A stretch of 64,000 nucleotides of DNA, from the NCBI RefSeq assembly GCF_042650885.1, contig NZ_JBHSBU010000001.1, forward strand, positions 3,100,001-3,164,000, in the 5' to 3' direction. The notes under the pieces are model-generated. The model had not been told where the DNA came from. It did not search any database and worked only from the letters and a program-made list of their open reading frames with translations. Both the position numbers and the translations under genes were made by a program. Origin of the DNA: Chitinimonas_A lacunae (lineage in GTDB: Bacteria > Pseudomonadota > Gammaproteobacteria > Burkholderiales > Chitinimonadaceae). Position 1 is the first letter of the stretch, and each line of letters opens with the position of its first letter. Positions 42,901 to 51,565 of this stretch are shown here, in pieces.

Positions 42901-45900
42901 TCAAGGTCGAGCGACAGGTCGAGTTCTTCGGCAGGCGCCGGCGCCACGACAGCTTCAACGTCCGCAGTCGGCTCCAGGTCGAGCGACAGATCAAGTTCTT
43001 CGGCAGGCGCCGTCGCCACAACCACTTCAGCGTCCGCAGCGGGCTCAAGGTCGAGCGACAGATCAAGTTCTTCGGCAGGCGCCGTCGCCACAACCACCTC
43101 GGCTTCTGCCGCGGGCTCAAGGTCGAGCGACAGGTCGAGTTCTTCGGCAGGCGCCGTGGCCACAACTACTTCGGCGTCCGCAGCCGGTTCAAGGTCGAGC
43201 GACAGATCGAGCTCTTCAGCCGGGGCCGCTGCCACGACCACTTCTTCGGTCTGGACGGCCGGCGCTTCGAGATCGAGCGACAGATCGAGTTCTTCGACCG
43301 GGGCCGTGGCGACCACTTCCTCGGCTTCGGCAGCCGGGATGGTAAGGTCGAGCGACAGGTCGGGTTCTTCAACGGGCGCGGTGGCCACGACCACTTCTTC
43401 CGCTTCGACAGCCGGGATGTCGAGGTCAAGCGACAGTTCAGGCGCAGGCGTCGGAGTGGGTGCAGTAGCCGGGGTATCGAAATCAAGCGACAGGTCGAGG
43501 GTATCGGCCGGGGCCGTCGCCACCACTTCTTCAGCCGTGGTGCTCGGCAGGTCGAGATCGAGCGACAGGGCGGGAGCCGGGGTCGTCTCCGACAGGTCCA
43601 GACCCAGATCGAGCATGGGCGGCTCGTCAGCCGGACGCTTGGGCGGAGCCGACTCGTCGGCCAGCGACAGATCGAGTGCCGGTGCAGGCGCCGTACCGAG
43701 GTCGAGATCGAGGTCCAGCGCAGGCGCGGTATCGGCAGCCGGGGCCGGGCTCAGATCGAACGGAGCGAGTTCGACCACCTCGGCCTTGCTCGGCGTTTCG
43801 ACGAAATCGAGCGACAGGCCGAAGGTCGAATCGGCATCCATCGGCGACATGGCCGGCTGGGGCTGGGCAGCCTTGTTGGCTTCGCCCTGCGCCTTGAGGC
43901 GCTGACCCAGTGCCTGCAAGGTGGCCACGGTGGCCGGCTCGGCCTCGGGGAAGGCGTGGCTCGAAATCCGGCCCAGCATGGCGCCGACCTGATCGATCGC
44001 CACGGCGATATTGGCCAGATCGGTCTGCTCGGGCGTGAGTTGGTGGCGGTCGTAGCACACCAGCACCTGCTCGATGGCATAGCCCAGTTCGCCCAACTGG
44101 TAGAAGCCGGTGGTATTGGCGATGCCGCACAGGGTATGGGCAGCATGGACAAAGGACTTGTCGACCGCGCCCTGGCTGCGGAAATCGGCGTAGGCGTGAT
44201 TCAGGGTCGAGAAGTGCTTGTGCGCCTCATCAAGGAAGATGCCAAACAGGGCCCGCGAGATCGACACCGGGCCGATCTGTAGTTCGGCGCTGTCGGCCGC
44301 TTCGTGGTCGAGCGCCAGGTCGAGTTCGACCGATGGCGCAGGCTCGACAGCTGGGGTCGCTTCGACAGCGACAGCGGCCGGTGCGGCATCGACCAGCGGA
44401 TCGACCCCGTTCTTGAGGTCTTCGGCCAGGGCCATCAGGGCGCTGGCTTCGACCTGGGCTTCGCCGCTGGCCTGGAGCTGTTCCACCCAGCCAGAGAAAC
44501 CGGCATGGGCCATTTCGATCAATTGCAGCAGACCGGGGCCGGCGCGCCGCTCATCCTGCAACCACTTGTTCATGACCTGCTCGACCGCCCAGGCCACCTC
44601 GCCCAGATTATTCAGGCCGACCATCCGGCCCGAACCCTTGAGGGTGTGGAAGCTGCGGCGGATTACCGTCATGGCGTCGCGGTTGCCTGGCTGCTCGCGC
44701 ACGGTTTCCAGGTTTTCCGCGATATTGGCCAGCACTTCGACAGCTTCTTCGAGATAGACCTCGAGCAGTTCGGCATCGACCGCTGCATCGCTGACCGGCA
44801 GCGGTGCACCACTGGCGGGCGCGGCGACTGCCGGCACCGGTTGCGGCGCTGGGGTCGGACTGGCGACTGCCTGCGGTTCTGCGGCGGGTGCCGGCGCGGC
44901 AGCCGGGCTGGGCGCGAGTACCGGCGGTTCGACTTCGAGCGCAGCTTCTTCTTCGGGTGCGCTCGGCTCCTCGAAGAATTCGCCCTTGAGACGACGCAGC
45001 ACTGGATGGAGGATCTTGGCGCGATCGCTTTCCTCGCGTTGCAGCGCGTCGATATAGAAACCCAGGGTGGACAGCGACTCGGCCAGGAACTCCAGCTCTT
45101 CGACCGAGGCTTGATAGCCTTCTTCCTGGCATTTGCTGACCACGATGGCGCTGGCGTCGATAATCTCGGCGGCTGCCTGCTCGTCGAGCATGGTCAGGGC
45201 GCCGCGGATCTGCCGCATCGGTCCTTCGATGCTGGCCAGCTCGCCCCGGGTGGCCGGGTCGCGGAAGAAGGTGTCGAGGATTTGTTCGATCTGGCGCAGA
45301 TTGGCCTGGATTTCCTGGGCCACCTGCGACACCAGCATGCGCTCCTGAGCCCGGCGCGACACTTCGTCGAGCAGGGTCACTTCGGGCGCGGCGCTGGCGC
45401 CGGCAGTCAGGCGCTTGACCATCGCTGCCGCCTGCTGCGGGAAATCGGCCGACTGTTCGGGGTAGACCAGTACGGCGTTCTCCACCAGCAAGAGGGCGGT
45501 CGCCACTTCGAGCGCAGCGGCTTCGTTGGGGTTGCCGCCCAGATTGGCGACCACCCGGCCCAGTGCTTCGATCAGATTGTCAAAGCCCGGCAAGGCCAGT
45601 TGCTTGCCGCGTTTGGCCAGTTCGGCCAGCTGTTCGCGAAATACCGGCAGGCGGTCGGCGCCGCCGCTATTGAAGCGGGCCCAGCTATCCTTGGCGTGGT
45701 TGACGATATCGCGGAGTTCGCGGGCCAACTGTTTCTTGGCCAGCTGCTCGGCGTCGTCGGTGAGGTTGCGTTGCGGTTTGAGTTCGTCGAGGGCGAAGGC
45801 CTTGCGCACGCCCTGGCAATGCGGGCTGCGCGTCTGCATATGGGCCACGGCGTAGAGCACGTCGCGGAACAGCCGCTCGGCCACCTTGCCGCCGCCTTCG

Positions 45901-46640
45901 GTCAGACGACGAATCTGTAGATTGATACGGGTCAGCAGTTGCTGCTGGTTAAGGTCGAGACCGACGGTATTGTCGGCCAGGCCCTCGGCAAAGGCCGATG
46001 CCGCCCACCAGAAGCCGCGTTGCAGGCTGCCCGACTGGCTGCGCGCAATCCCGAGCAGCGCCTGGGCCATCCATTGCGCGCCTTCGGCCTTGGGACCGCG
46101 CAGGAATTTGAGCAGGCCCGCTTCGAAACGGCCGCGAGCGTTCTTGAGTAATTGAGCGAGGCCCGCTGCGTCGAGTTTGACGGCGGTCAGCCCGGCCGGC
46201 AGTTCACCGGTCAGATCGGGGAAGAACAAATCGGCGCCGCTCGCCTCCTTCTCGCCACGGGCGTGCCGTACCTGGCGGTAACTCGGCAACAGCTTGAGCG
46301 GGACATCGGCAGCGCCATTGATCAGGGCTTCGAGATATTGAGCCAGTTGCTTGCCGGCCATCTCGACGGCCGGCAATACGACCGCTCCATCGGCCTCGCC
46401 GCGCTCGACAGCGCCGACCGCGACCTCAAGCTCCTCGGCGAAACGGGCAGCCCCATCGAGGCCGACCATTTCGATCGCCCCCCGCACCTGGTGCAGGTGG
46501 GTCTGACAGAACTTGAGTTCGGCAACGTCATTGCTGTTGCCATACTTGGCGATGCATTCCCGCGCCCGTTCCAGGACTTGGTCAATCTCGCCTTTGACCC
46601 AGATCAGCGATCCCAGGTCGAATTCGGTATGCGTGCTCAT
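39966..46640 (-). CDS. chpA: Hybrid chemotaxis kinase ChpA of the Pil-Chp type IV pilus system
   Basis: ChpA is the central histidine kinase controlling twitching motility through PilG and PilH. The 2224-residue protein has several Hpt domains: His665 in SFHTLKGSGRM, His835 in the atypical HTLCGIANT, and His1519 in HTLKGSARM. A repeat-rich acidic linker (about 1013-1340) separates the second and third. CheA dimerisation and ATPase boxes follow (HMLRNAIDHGLE, DDGAGLN, GRGIGMDVVKTE), then a CheW-like domain (QTVLVKVAGKNYAIPS) and a C-terminal receiver with Asp2149 in LLDVEMP. It is the last gene of the operon and ends at a terminator. Confidence 0.95.
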   Translation of the reverse strand: MSTHTEFDLGSLIWVKGEIDQVLERARECIAKYGNSNDVAELKFCQTHLHQVRGAIEMVGLDGAARFAEELEVAVGAVERGEADGAVVLPAVEMAGKQLAQYLEALINGAADVPLKLLPSYRQVRHARGEKEASGADLFFPDLTGELPAGLTAVKLDAAGLAQLLKNARGRFEAGLLKFLRGPKAEGAQWMAQALLGIARSQSGSLQRGFWWAASAFAEGLADNTVGLDLNQQQLLTRINLQIRRLTEGGGKVAERLFRDVLYAVAHMQTRSPHCQGVRKAFALDELKPQRNLTDDAEQLAKKQLARELRDIVNHAKDSWARFNSGGADRLPVFREQLAELAKRGKQLALPGFDNLIEALGRVVANLGGNPNEAAALEVATALLLVENAVLVYPEQSADFPQQAAAMVKRLTAGASAAPEVTLLDEVSRRAQERMLVSQVAQEIQANLRQIEQILDTFFRDPATRGELASIEGPMRQIRGALTMLDEQAAAEIIDASAIVVSKCQEEGYQASVEELEFLAESLSTLGFYIDALQREESDRAKILHPVLRRLKGEFFEEPSAPEEEAALEVEPPVLAPSPAAAPAPAAEPQAVASPTPAPQPVPAVAAPASGAPLPVSDAAVDAELLEVYLEEAVEVLANIAENLETVREQPGNRDAMTVIRRSFHTLKGSGRMVGLNNLGEVAWAVEQVMNKWLQDERRAGPGLLQLIEMAHAGFSGWVEQLQASGEAQVEASALMALAEDLKNGVDPLVDAAPAAVAVEATPAVEPAPSVELDLALDHEAADSAELQIGPVSISRALFGIFLDEAHKHFSTLNHAYADFRSQGAVDKSFVHAAHTLCGIANTTGFYQLGELGYAIEQVLVCYDRHQLTPEQTDLANIAVAIDQVGAMLGRISSHAFPEAEPATVATLQALGQRLKAQGEANKAAQPQPAMSPMDADSTFGLSLDFVETPSKAEVVELAPFDLSPAPAADTAPALDLDLDLGTAPAPALDLSLADESAPPKRPADEPPMLDLGLDLSETTPAPALSLDLDLPSTTAEEVVATAPADTLDLSLDFDTPATAPTPTPAPELSLDLDIPAVEAEEVVVATAPVEEPDLSLDLTIPAAEAEEVVATAPVEELDLSLDLEAPAVQTEEVVVAAAPAEELDLSLDLEPAADAEVVVATAPAEELDLSLDLEPAAEAEVVVATAPAEELDLSLDLEPAADAEVVVATAPAEELDLSLDLEPTADVEAVVAPAPAEELDLSLDLEPAAEAEVVVATAPAEELDLSLDLEPAAEAEVVAATAPAEELDLSLDLEPAAEAEVVAATAPADELDLSLDLDMPAEEAVVAPALAEETADLVLETDEPLTEEELIGVPTGIEVEPAPESLPPSAMAPVPAPVVAPPVVAPPVVAPPVSEIVVPAATVAELARVAPAPIDVSEDIDIDIELDEADLAAQPEQPSAFAEPSLNEADGVGSVGSLISTDSRLAEITVQDEIDEQLLPIFEEEAQELLPQISTDLRVLSEDPNAKGSLDSLRRLLHTLKGSARMAGAMRLGEATHNMETRLINAGEHLLPELVEELDADFDLVNELYDRLIHGEPAAPAAPEAGTQPAQAAAAGARAAPAQAALGLVDPEAAKASIRVRADLVDRLVNQAGEVSIARSRIEAEMLALKQSLTELTDNVGRLRTQLREIEIQAESQMQSRLSHSTDEMGFDPLEFDRFTRLQELTRFMAESVNDVGTIQHNLLKNFDESAAALQQQARMTKDLQQELMRVRMVPFSSVSERLYRLVRQTGKETGKKVNLEIRGGRVEIDRSVLEKMVSPFEHMLRNAIDHGLERPDARLQQGKNEFGEIVVEARQEGNELVLTLRDDGAGLNIERLRQKGIERELIRADEQYSDAQIMHLIFEAGFSTASAVTQLSGRGIGMDVVKTEIEDLGGRIEVTSQAGQGTVFVIHLPLTLAVTQTVLVKVAGKNYAIPSVMVEQVQELKLEVLEKLYQSRRLEWMGNIYPFHYLPRLLGDNEHQPEQKRYNTVLLLRSGVQRIALHVDELVRNQEVVVKNIGPQLVRVAGVGGATVLGNGEIVLILNPLQLSQRRMETPVADFDVAMAAAQPAAEELMQAPVVMVVDDSLTVRKITGRLLAREGYQVETAKDGIDALQQLQDIKPAVMLLDVEMPRMDGFELTRNIRSNPGTRDIPIIMITSRTADKHRNYALELGVNVFLGKPYQEDELLEHIRRLIGGEVAALH
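42640..43490 (-). repeat. 72-bp tandem coding repeat in chpA (acidic LDLSLDL linker)
   Basis: From about 42700 to 43280 the gene repeats at an exact 72-bp period, visible as eight successive GAGTTCTTC-type marks at 42778, 42850, 42922 and so on. Each unit encodes 24 residues of the form AEELDLSLDLEPAA, then D/EAEVVVATAP. Spacing becomes irregular toward 43490. The array is in frame and gives a long, acidic, probably disordered spacer between Hpt domains. Confidence 0.9.
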
Positions 46641-46697
46641 AGCTACGTTTGGTTCTCGCTGGTCGGCCAGTGGCGATGGGGCGCGGTCCCGCCGCCC

Positions 46698-48935
46698 TTA
46701 TAGCTTGAAGCCCGCCACCGAACCTTTCAGTTCGGAAGCAAGACCGGTCAACTGGCCGATCTGGACGGCCGTCTGCTTGGTACCGGCGGTGGTCTGCTCG
46801 GTAATGCGCAGAATGTCCTGCATCGATTCGGCCACCTTATCGGCCAGGGCACGTTGCGACTGGGTTGCCTGGGCAATCGAGGCAATGATGTTGGCCAGAT
46901 CGTTCGACACCTTGCCGATCTCACTCAGCGCCTGACCGGCGGCGTCGGACAGCTTGGCACCCTCCACCACACCCTGGGTCGAGATTTCCATGGCCGCCAC
47001 GGCATCGTGGGTATCGGCCTGAATGGTCTTCACGATCGCACCGATCTGCTTGGTAGCCTCGGCCGAACGTTCGGCCAGTCGCTGCACTTCTTCGGCCACC
47101 ACCGTGAAACCACGGCCGGCTTCACCTGCCGAGGCCGCCTGGATGGCAGCGTTCAGGGCCAGCACGTTGGTCTGCTCGGTAATGTCGGAAATCAGTTCCA
47201 CGATTTCACCGATCTCCTGCGAGCTTTCACCGAGTCGCTTGATCCGCTTGGCGGTTTCCTGGATCTGCTCGCGGATTTCATTCATACCCTTGATCGAGTC
47301 CTGCACCGCGTTGGCGCCCTTCTGGGCGGCATCGAGCGACTGCTGGGCCACACGGGCCGACTCGGCGGCGCTGGCGGACACATTACCGATCGAGCGGGTA
47401 ATCTGCTGCACCACCTCGTTGGTCTCGACGATTTCCTGCGACTGACGCTGGGCAGCTTCAAGCAGCTCGCTCGAAATCGCCTGGGCCTGTTGGGAGGCCG
47501 CCGTCACCTGCTCGGTGGCGCGGTTAATCCCGATAATCAGGTTGCGCAGCTCATCGATGGTGTAGTTCATCGAGTCGGCGATAGCGCCGGTCAGGTCTTC
47601 CGTCACCGAGGCGCGTACCGTCAAGTCACCGTCAGCGAGGTCCGACATTTCGTTCAGCAGCCGCAGAATGGCTTCCTGGTTACGCTTGTTCTCGGCTTCG
47701 ATCTCGGCCCGACGGCGTTGGGTTTCCGCGTTGTACACCCGGATCAGGAAGTACAGGGCCAGCAGGGCGATCACAATAAACGCCACCTGGAACACCGTTG
47801 CCACCACACCGCCGCCGGTCGATTCATAGGCTTCGGTCAGGCGCTGGGCGTCGCGCAGCAGGTTTTCGCTTTCCTTGTAGATGGTCTGGTTGGCAAGACG
47901 GGTGTTCACCAGGTTCTGCATGTTGCGCGAGAAGGCGCCCACCACGGTTTCGAAATCCTTGAACATCGTGCGGATTTCTTCGAGCTTCTCGCGAACCTCG
48001 GGGCTCTTGGCGGCGGGGATGCGCAGTTCCTCGCTGCCTTCGATCATGCCGGCCAGGGTGTCACGGAAGGTGTTGGTGTCCTTACCGAGCAAGAACACCA
48101 CCTCAGGGTTGATGATCTCGCCGGCCAACATGGCGTTGGCGTTCTTGGCCATCCGCTGCGACAGCATCACCTGCTGGTTGGCCAGTTCGATTTCGTGGGT
48201 GGTGGCGTTGGATTCGCTGAGCAGCGACACCAGCTGTTGGGTCAGTTCAAGCAGCTTGGCATCGTTGCTGTTGATCGCGCTCACGTTCTTCGTCACCGCG
48301 ATCAGGGTTTCCTTCTGCTTGATGATGGTTTCAACCGTCGGCTTCTTCGGGTTGGGGCGGAAGTTCACATCCCAGTTGGCCTTGATCTTTTGCAGGATCT
48401 CGGCCGGGGCACCCGAAGTGGCCGGCAGACCCGGACCGCCGCTGAGCAGCAGGTTCAGGTCTTCATCGAATTTCTTGTAGGCCTGCTCCAGCAGCGGGAA
48501 GGCCGAGTCGTTACCCTGGATGGCCTGGGCCGAAGCACGCGCCATCCGTTGCGACAACATCTGCATTTCGGTCGAGGTTGCCCGGTAGACCGCGCTGTGG
48601 TTGGACGACTGGATAGCGAAATAGGTCGAGCCGAAGAACAGCAGGATCGACGCCACCATGGTCCAGATAAAGACCGACATCTGCCGCTTGGCCGGCAGAT
48701 GTCCAAGCAGCGGGATTGGGCTGAAGCCGCCTCCCTCGCCGTCCATCGGTCGCATGCGCTCGATGATGGATACCGTGCGCAGGGGATCGTAGGTCTTGTC
48801 GTCGCCGCCTTTGGATTTCTTCTTAAAGGCGCCGAGCACAGTATCGAGGAAGCCAGTCTTGGCGGGTTCGGGCGCAGCCGCCCCTTTCCCACCCTGTTTC
48901 GAGAAGCCCGGTTTGAGTTTCTCCATGAAAGCCAT
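46698..48935 (-). CDS. pilJ: Methyl-accepting chemotaxis protein of the Pil-Chp system
   Basis: PilJ is the inner-membrane receptor of the pilus chemosensory pathway. The 745-residue protein has two membrane spans (about 86-108 and 378-400) around a periplasmic domain with two PilJ-type helical modules, each starting with an LSQRMA motif (TEMQMLSQRMARAS, then VMLSQRMAKNANAM). The cytoplasmic signalling tip is SDITEQTNVLALNAAIQAA near 590, flanked by heptad helices. GGGGAGAG precedes the ATG. It is followed by chpA after a 57-base gap. Confidence 0.95.
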   Translation of the reverse strand: MAFMEKLKPGFSKQGGKGAAAPEPAKTGFLDTVLGAFKKKSKGGDDKTYDPLRTVSIIERMRPMDGEGGGFSPIPLLGHLPAKRQMSVFIWTMVASILLFFGSTYFAIQSSNHSAVYRATSTEMQMLSQRMARASAQAIQGNDSAFPLLEQAYKKFDEDLNLLLSGGPGLPATSGAPAEILQKIKANWDVNFRPNPKKPTVETIIKQKETLIAVTKNVSAINSNDAKLLELTQQLVSLLSESNATTHEIELANQQVMLSQRMAKNANAMLAGEIINPEVVFLLGKDTNTFRDTLAGMIEGSEELRIPAAKSPEVREKLEEIRTMFKDFETVVGAFSRNMQNLVNTRLANQTIYKESENLLRDAQRLTEAYESTGGGVVATVFQVAFIVIALLALYFLIRVYNAETQRRRAEIEAENKRNQEAILRLLNEMSDLADGDLTVRASVTEDLTGAIADSMNYTIDELRNLIIGINRATEQVTAASQQAQAISSELLEAAQRQSQEIVETNEVVQQITRSIGNVSASAAESARVAQQSLDAAQKGANAVQDSIKGMNEIREQIQETAKRIKRLGESSQEIGEIVELISDITEQTNVLALNAAIQAASAGEAGRGFTVVAEEVQRLAERSAEATKQIGAIVKTIQADTHDAVAAMEISTQGVVEGAKLSDAAGQALSEIGKVSNDLANIIASIAQATQSQRALADKVAESMQDILRITEQTTAGTKQTAVQIGQLTGLASELKGSVAGFKL

Positions 48936-49048
48936 TCTCTTTCTCTCCCCGCCACAGTAATGCGGCTTCGCTCGGTCCTAGCCACAAAGGCATCATGCCG
49001 CCTGCCGGCAGGCAGGGCCGCATGTCATACCCATTAAAGGAAAAAATC

Positions 49049-49564
49049 CTAGATGATGCCGACTTGCAGAAACGGTGTTTGTTGCACCAGCTCTGCCAGT
49101 TTCAGTTCGCGCCACTCACGTCCCTGTTCGTCCCGCCAGGTCGGTCCGCACCATGGAATGGCCGGATTGGCGGGTGCGATCTCCTGCATATGCTCAACGT
49201 TACGCAGACCGAGCATGCGGTTGACCAGCAGGGCCGAGTTGAAAATATGTTTGGAGTGAATCAGCAGCAGACGGCTGCTGACCCCGACTGTCACCGATTC
49301 GCCACCGAGAAAGCCTGGTAGATCGACGACGCTGAACAGATTCCCCCGCACATTGGCCACACCCTTGAACCAACGCTGGGTCAGCGGCACGCCGACGATC
49401 TGCGGCACCGGCACTACCTCGCTGACGTCGGTCAGATCGACCAGCCAGTTGGCATCGCCAACCAGAATGCCGAGCTTGGAGGAAGAACTTTGCGTTGCCA
49501 CCATCGACTTCAGTCGGGCGACTACGCTTTCCTGGAATTCCCGCAAACTGATGCGTTTGGCCAT
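49049..49564 (-). CDS. pilI: CheW-like adaptor of the Pil-Chp system
   Basis: The 171-residue CheW-domain protein couples PilJ to ChpA. Typical segments are KLGILVGDANWLVDLTDVSEVVPVPQIVGVPLTQRWFKGVANVRGNLFSVVDLPGFLG. It lies 27 bases after pilH and 114 bases before pilJ, the standard gene order pilG-H-I-J-chpA. Confidence 0.94.
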   Translation of the reverse strand: MAKRISLREFQESVVARLKSMVATQSSSSKLGILVGDANWLVDLTDVSEVVPVPQIVGVPLTQRWFKGVANVRGNLFSVVDLPGFLGGESVTVGVSSRLLLIHSKHIFNSALLVNRMLGLRNVEHMQEIAPANPAIPWCGPTWRDEQGREWRELKLAELVQQTPFLQVGII

Positions 49565-49591
49565 GGCGATGGTCGATGTCGGTGGGCTGGA

Positions 49592-49957
49592 TTAACTGAG
49601 TGCGGCGATCTGTTCAAGCAACTCCGCCGGATTGACCGGCTTGACCACATAACCCTTGGCGCCCTGGCGTTTGCCCCAGACGACATCGGTTTCCTGGCCC
49701 TTGGAGGTGCACATAATGATCGGGATATGCTTGGTCGCTTCGTCCTTGGAGATGGTACGGGTGGCCTGGAAGCCGTTCAGCCCGGGCATGACCACGTCCA
49801 TCAGGATCAGATCGGGCATCAGCTCCTTGACCCGGGAAACCGCCTCTTCGCCGCTTTCGAGCGTCATGACCTGGAAGCCGTTCTTGGTCAACAACTCACC
49901 GAGGAAATGCCGCTCGGTGGGAGAATCGTCAACGATCAGGATTTTCTTGATTGCCAT
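49592..49957 (-). CDS. pilH: Twitching motility response regulator PilH
   Basis: A 121-residue single-domain CheY-like receiver: acidic DD at residues 10-11, phospho-acceptor Asp54 in LILMDVVMPGLNG, Thr/Ser in IIMCTSKG and Lys in YVVKPVNPAEL. In Pseudomonas PilH favours retraction or acts as a phosphate sink. Gene order and the KRQGAKGYVVKPV end identify it as PilH rather than PilG. Confidence 0.94.
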   Translation of the reverse strand: MAIKKILIVDDSPTERHFLGELLTKNGFQVMTLESGEEAVSRVKELMPDLILMDVVMPGLNGFQATRTISKDEATKHIPIIMCTSKGQETDVVWGKRQGAKGYVVKPVNPAELLEQIAALS

Positions 49958-50018
49958 GTCGGTATTCCTCCCGCGCGCTTTCGCGCGGTCCTATCTTCTG
50001 TAACGTCGTCGGATCAGA

Positions 50019-50402
50019 TCAATGCTGGCCGGCATGTGCCCCAACCGCCTGCAGCAGGCTGTCTTTGGTGAATGGTTTGGTCAGATATTCGTCCGAACCA
50101 ACCATCCGCCCCCGTGCCCGATCAAACAAGCCGTCCTTGCTGGACAGCATGATGACCGGCGTAGACTTGAACTTCGGGTTTTTCTTGATCAAAGAGCAGG
50201 TCTGGTAGCCATCGAGCCTGGGCATCATCACATCGACAAATATGACGTCGGGATGATGATCGCTAATCTTGGCCAACGCGTCAAAACCGTCCTCAGCCAG
50301 GATCACTTCGCAGCCAGCCTGTCCCAGAAAGATTTCGGCGCTTCGGCGTATGGTATTGCTGTCGTCAATCACCATGACCTTGACGCCGGCGAGATTACTC
50401 AT
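50019..50402 (-). CDS. pilG: Twitching motility response regulator PilG
   Basis: The ATG at 50402 follows AGGAG and gives 127 residues. DD at 13-14, Asp57 in VIFVDVMMPRLDGYQTC, IMLSSKDGLFDRARGRMVGSDEYLTKPF are typical of PilG, which drives pilus extension after phosphorylation by ChpA. It is the first gene of the operon, 166 bases downstream of gshB on the same strand, so a promoter in that gap is likely. Confidence 0.95.
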   Translation of the reverse strand: MSNLAGVKVMVIDDSNTIRRSAEIFLGQAGCEVILAEDGFDALAKISDHHPDVIFVDVMMPRLDGYQTCSLIKKNPKFKSTPVIMLSSKDGLFDRARGRMVGSDEYLTKPFTKDSLLQAVGAHAGQH

Positions 50403-50567
50403 CGACCACTCCTCGCTGTAGTAACGCGACCGGCACATGCCGCGTAGATTGTCCCAGCCCGTAAAATATCACAGTGTCAATAAATCCACTACGCCGTCCC
50501 AGCGCGAATGCATGAATATTTCGCACACAAGTACGAATTGCAAAACCGGTCAATACTCCCCTCCCCG

Positions 50568-51518
50568 TCAGTTTTTTAGTGTGAGATTTTCCTCCAGTGC
50601 ATCGATAAACAGCGCAGCCACATCGATGCCGGACTGCGCTGAAATCTCCTGGAAACAAGTCGGGCTGGTGACATTGACCTCGGTCAGGCAGTCGCCGATC
50701 ACGTCGAGTCCTACCAGCAATAAGCCCTGGGCCACCAGATCGGGACCGAGTGCACAGGCGATTTCACGGTCGCGTTCCGACAGTGGCCGGGCCACTCCCG
50801 TACCACCAGCGGCAAGATTACCGCGCGTCTCGCCCTGTTTGGGAATCCGTGCCAGACACCATTCGACCGGCCGGCCTGCGATCAACAGCACCCGCTTATC
50901 GCCTTCCGTGATGGCCGGCAAATAGCGTTGCGCCATTACCGTGACGCGGCCGAAATGGGTTTGGGTTTCGAGGATCACACCGAGATTGGGATCGTCATGG
51001 CGCAGCCGGAATATCCCGCTGCCTCCCATACCGTCGAGTGGCTTGAGCACGATATCGCCATGTTCGGCCAAGAAGGCGCGGATATCGTCGGGCCGGCAGC
51101 TGACCAGCGTGGGCGCGATAAAGGCGGGATAGCGCAGAATGGCCAGCTTCTCGTTGAAGTCACGCAGCGCCCGTGGCCGGTTGAACACCCGGGCACCCTG
51201 GCGTTCGGCGTGTTCGAGCAGATGGGTGGCGTAGAGATATTCCTGATCGAATGGCGGGTCTTTGCGCATCAGCACCGCGTCGAACTGCGTGAGGCCAAGT
51301 TCAGCCCGGTCGAGTACCCGATACCAGTGATCGCCGCCCTCGTGCAAGGCAAGCGCTTGGGCGTGGGCGACCACCCGGCCATCCTGCACCCGCATTGCCT
51401 CCTGTTCGAAGGCCCAGACCTCGTGGCCACGGCGAGCAGCCTCACGCATCATGGCGTAGGTCGAGTCCTTGTAGATCTTGAAGCTGTCGAGCGGGTCGGC
51501 GAGAAAAGCGATGCGCAT
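50568..51518 (-). CDS. gshB: Glutathione synthetase
   Basis: GshB joins glycine to gamma-glutamylcysteine with ATP. The 316-residue product starts MRIAFLADPLDSFKIYKDSTYAMMREA, the family N-terminus, and has the ATP-grasp blocks RKDPPFDQEYLYATHLLE, GDIVLKPLDGMGGSGIFRL, and the metal-binding DVIGDCLTEVNVTSPTCFQEI. The start matches the family; no upstream extension is needed. It follows the HDOD gene by 48 bases and precedes pilG, an arrangement common in beta- and gammaproteobacteria. Confidence 0.97.
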   Translation of the reverse strand: MRIAFLADPLDSFKIYKDSTYAMMREAARRGHEVWAFEQEAMRVQDGRVVAHAQALALHEGGDHWYRVLDRAELGLTQFDAVLMRKDPPFDQEYLYATHLLEHAERQGARVFNRPRALRDFNEKLAILRYPAFIAPTLVSCRPDDIRAFLAEHGDIVLKPLDGMGGSGIFRLRHDDPNLGVILETQTHFGRVTVMAQRYLPAITEGDKRVLLIAGRPVEWCLARIPKQGETRGNLAAGGTGVARPLSERDREIACALGPDLVAQGLLLVGLDVIGDCLTEVNVTSPTCFQEISAQSGIDVAALFIDALEENLTLKN

Positions 51519-51565
51519 GGGCTGGCTATGACTCCGTAAAAGCGCCGCTGGGGCGCGAGACCGAT

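Noticed and set aside
42640..43490. 72-bp regular array considered as a CRISPR
   Set aside because: There are no unique spacers, no cas genes, and the array keeps the chpA reading frame.
50455..50567. TTGACA at 50475-50480 on the minus strand as the pilG promoter
   Set aside because: No -10 hexamer lies at a suitable distance, so I do not call it.
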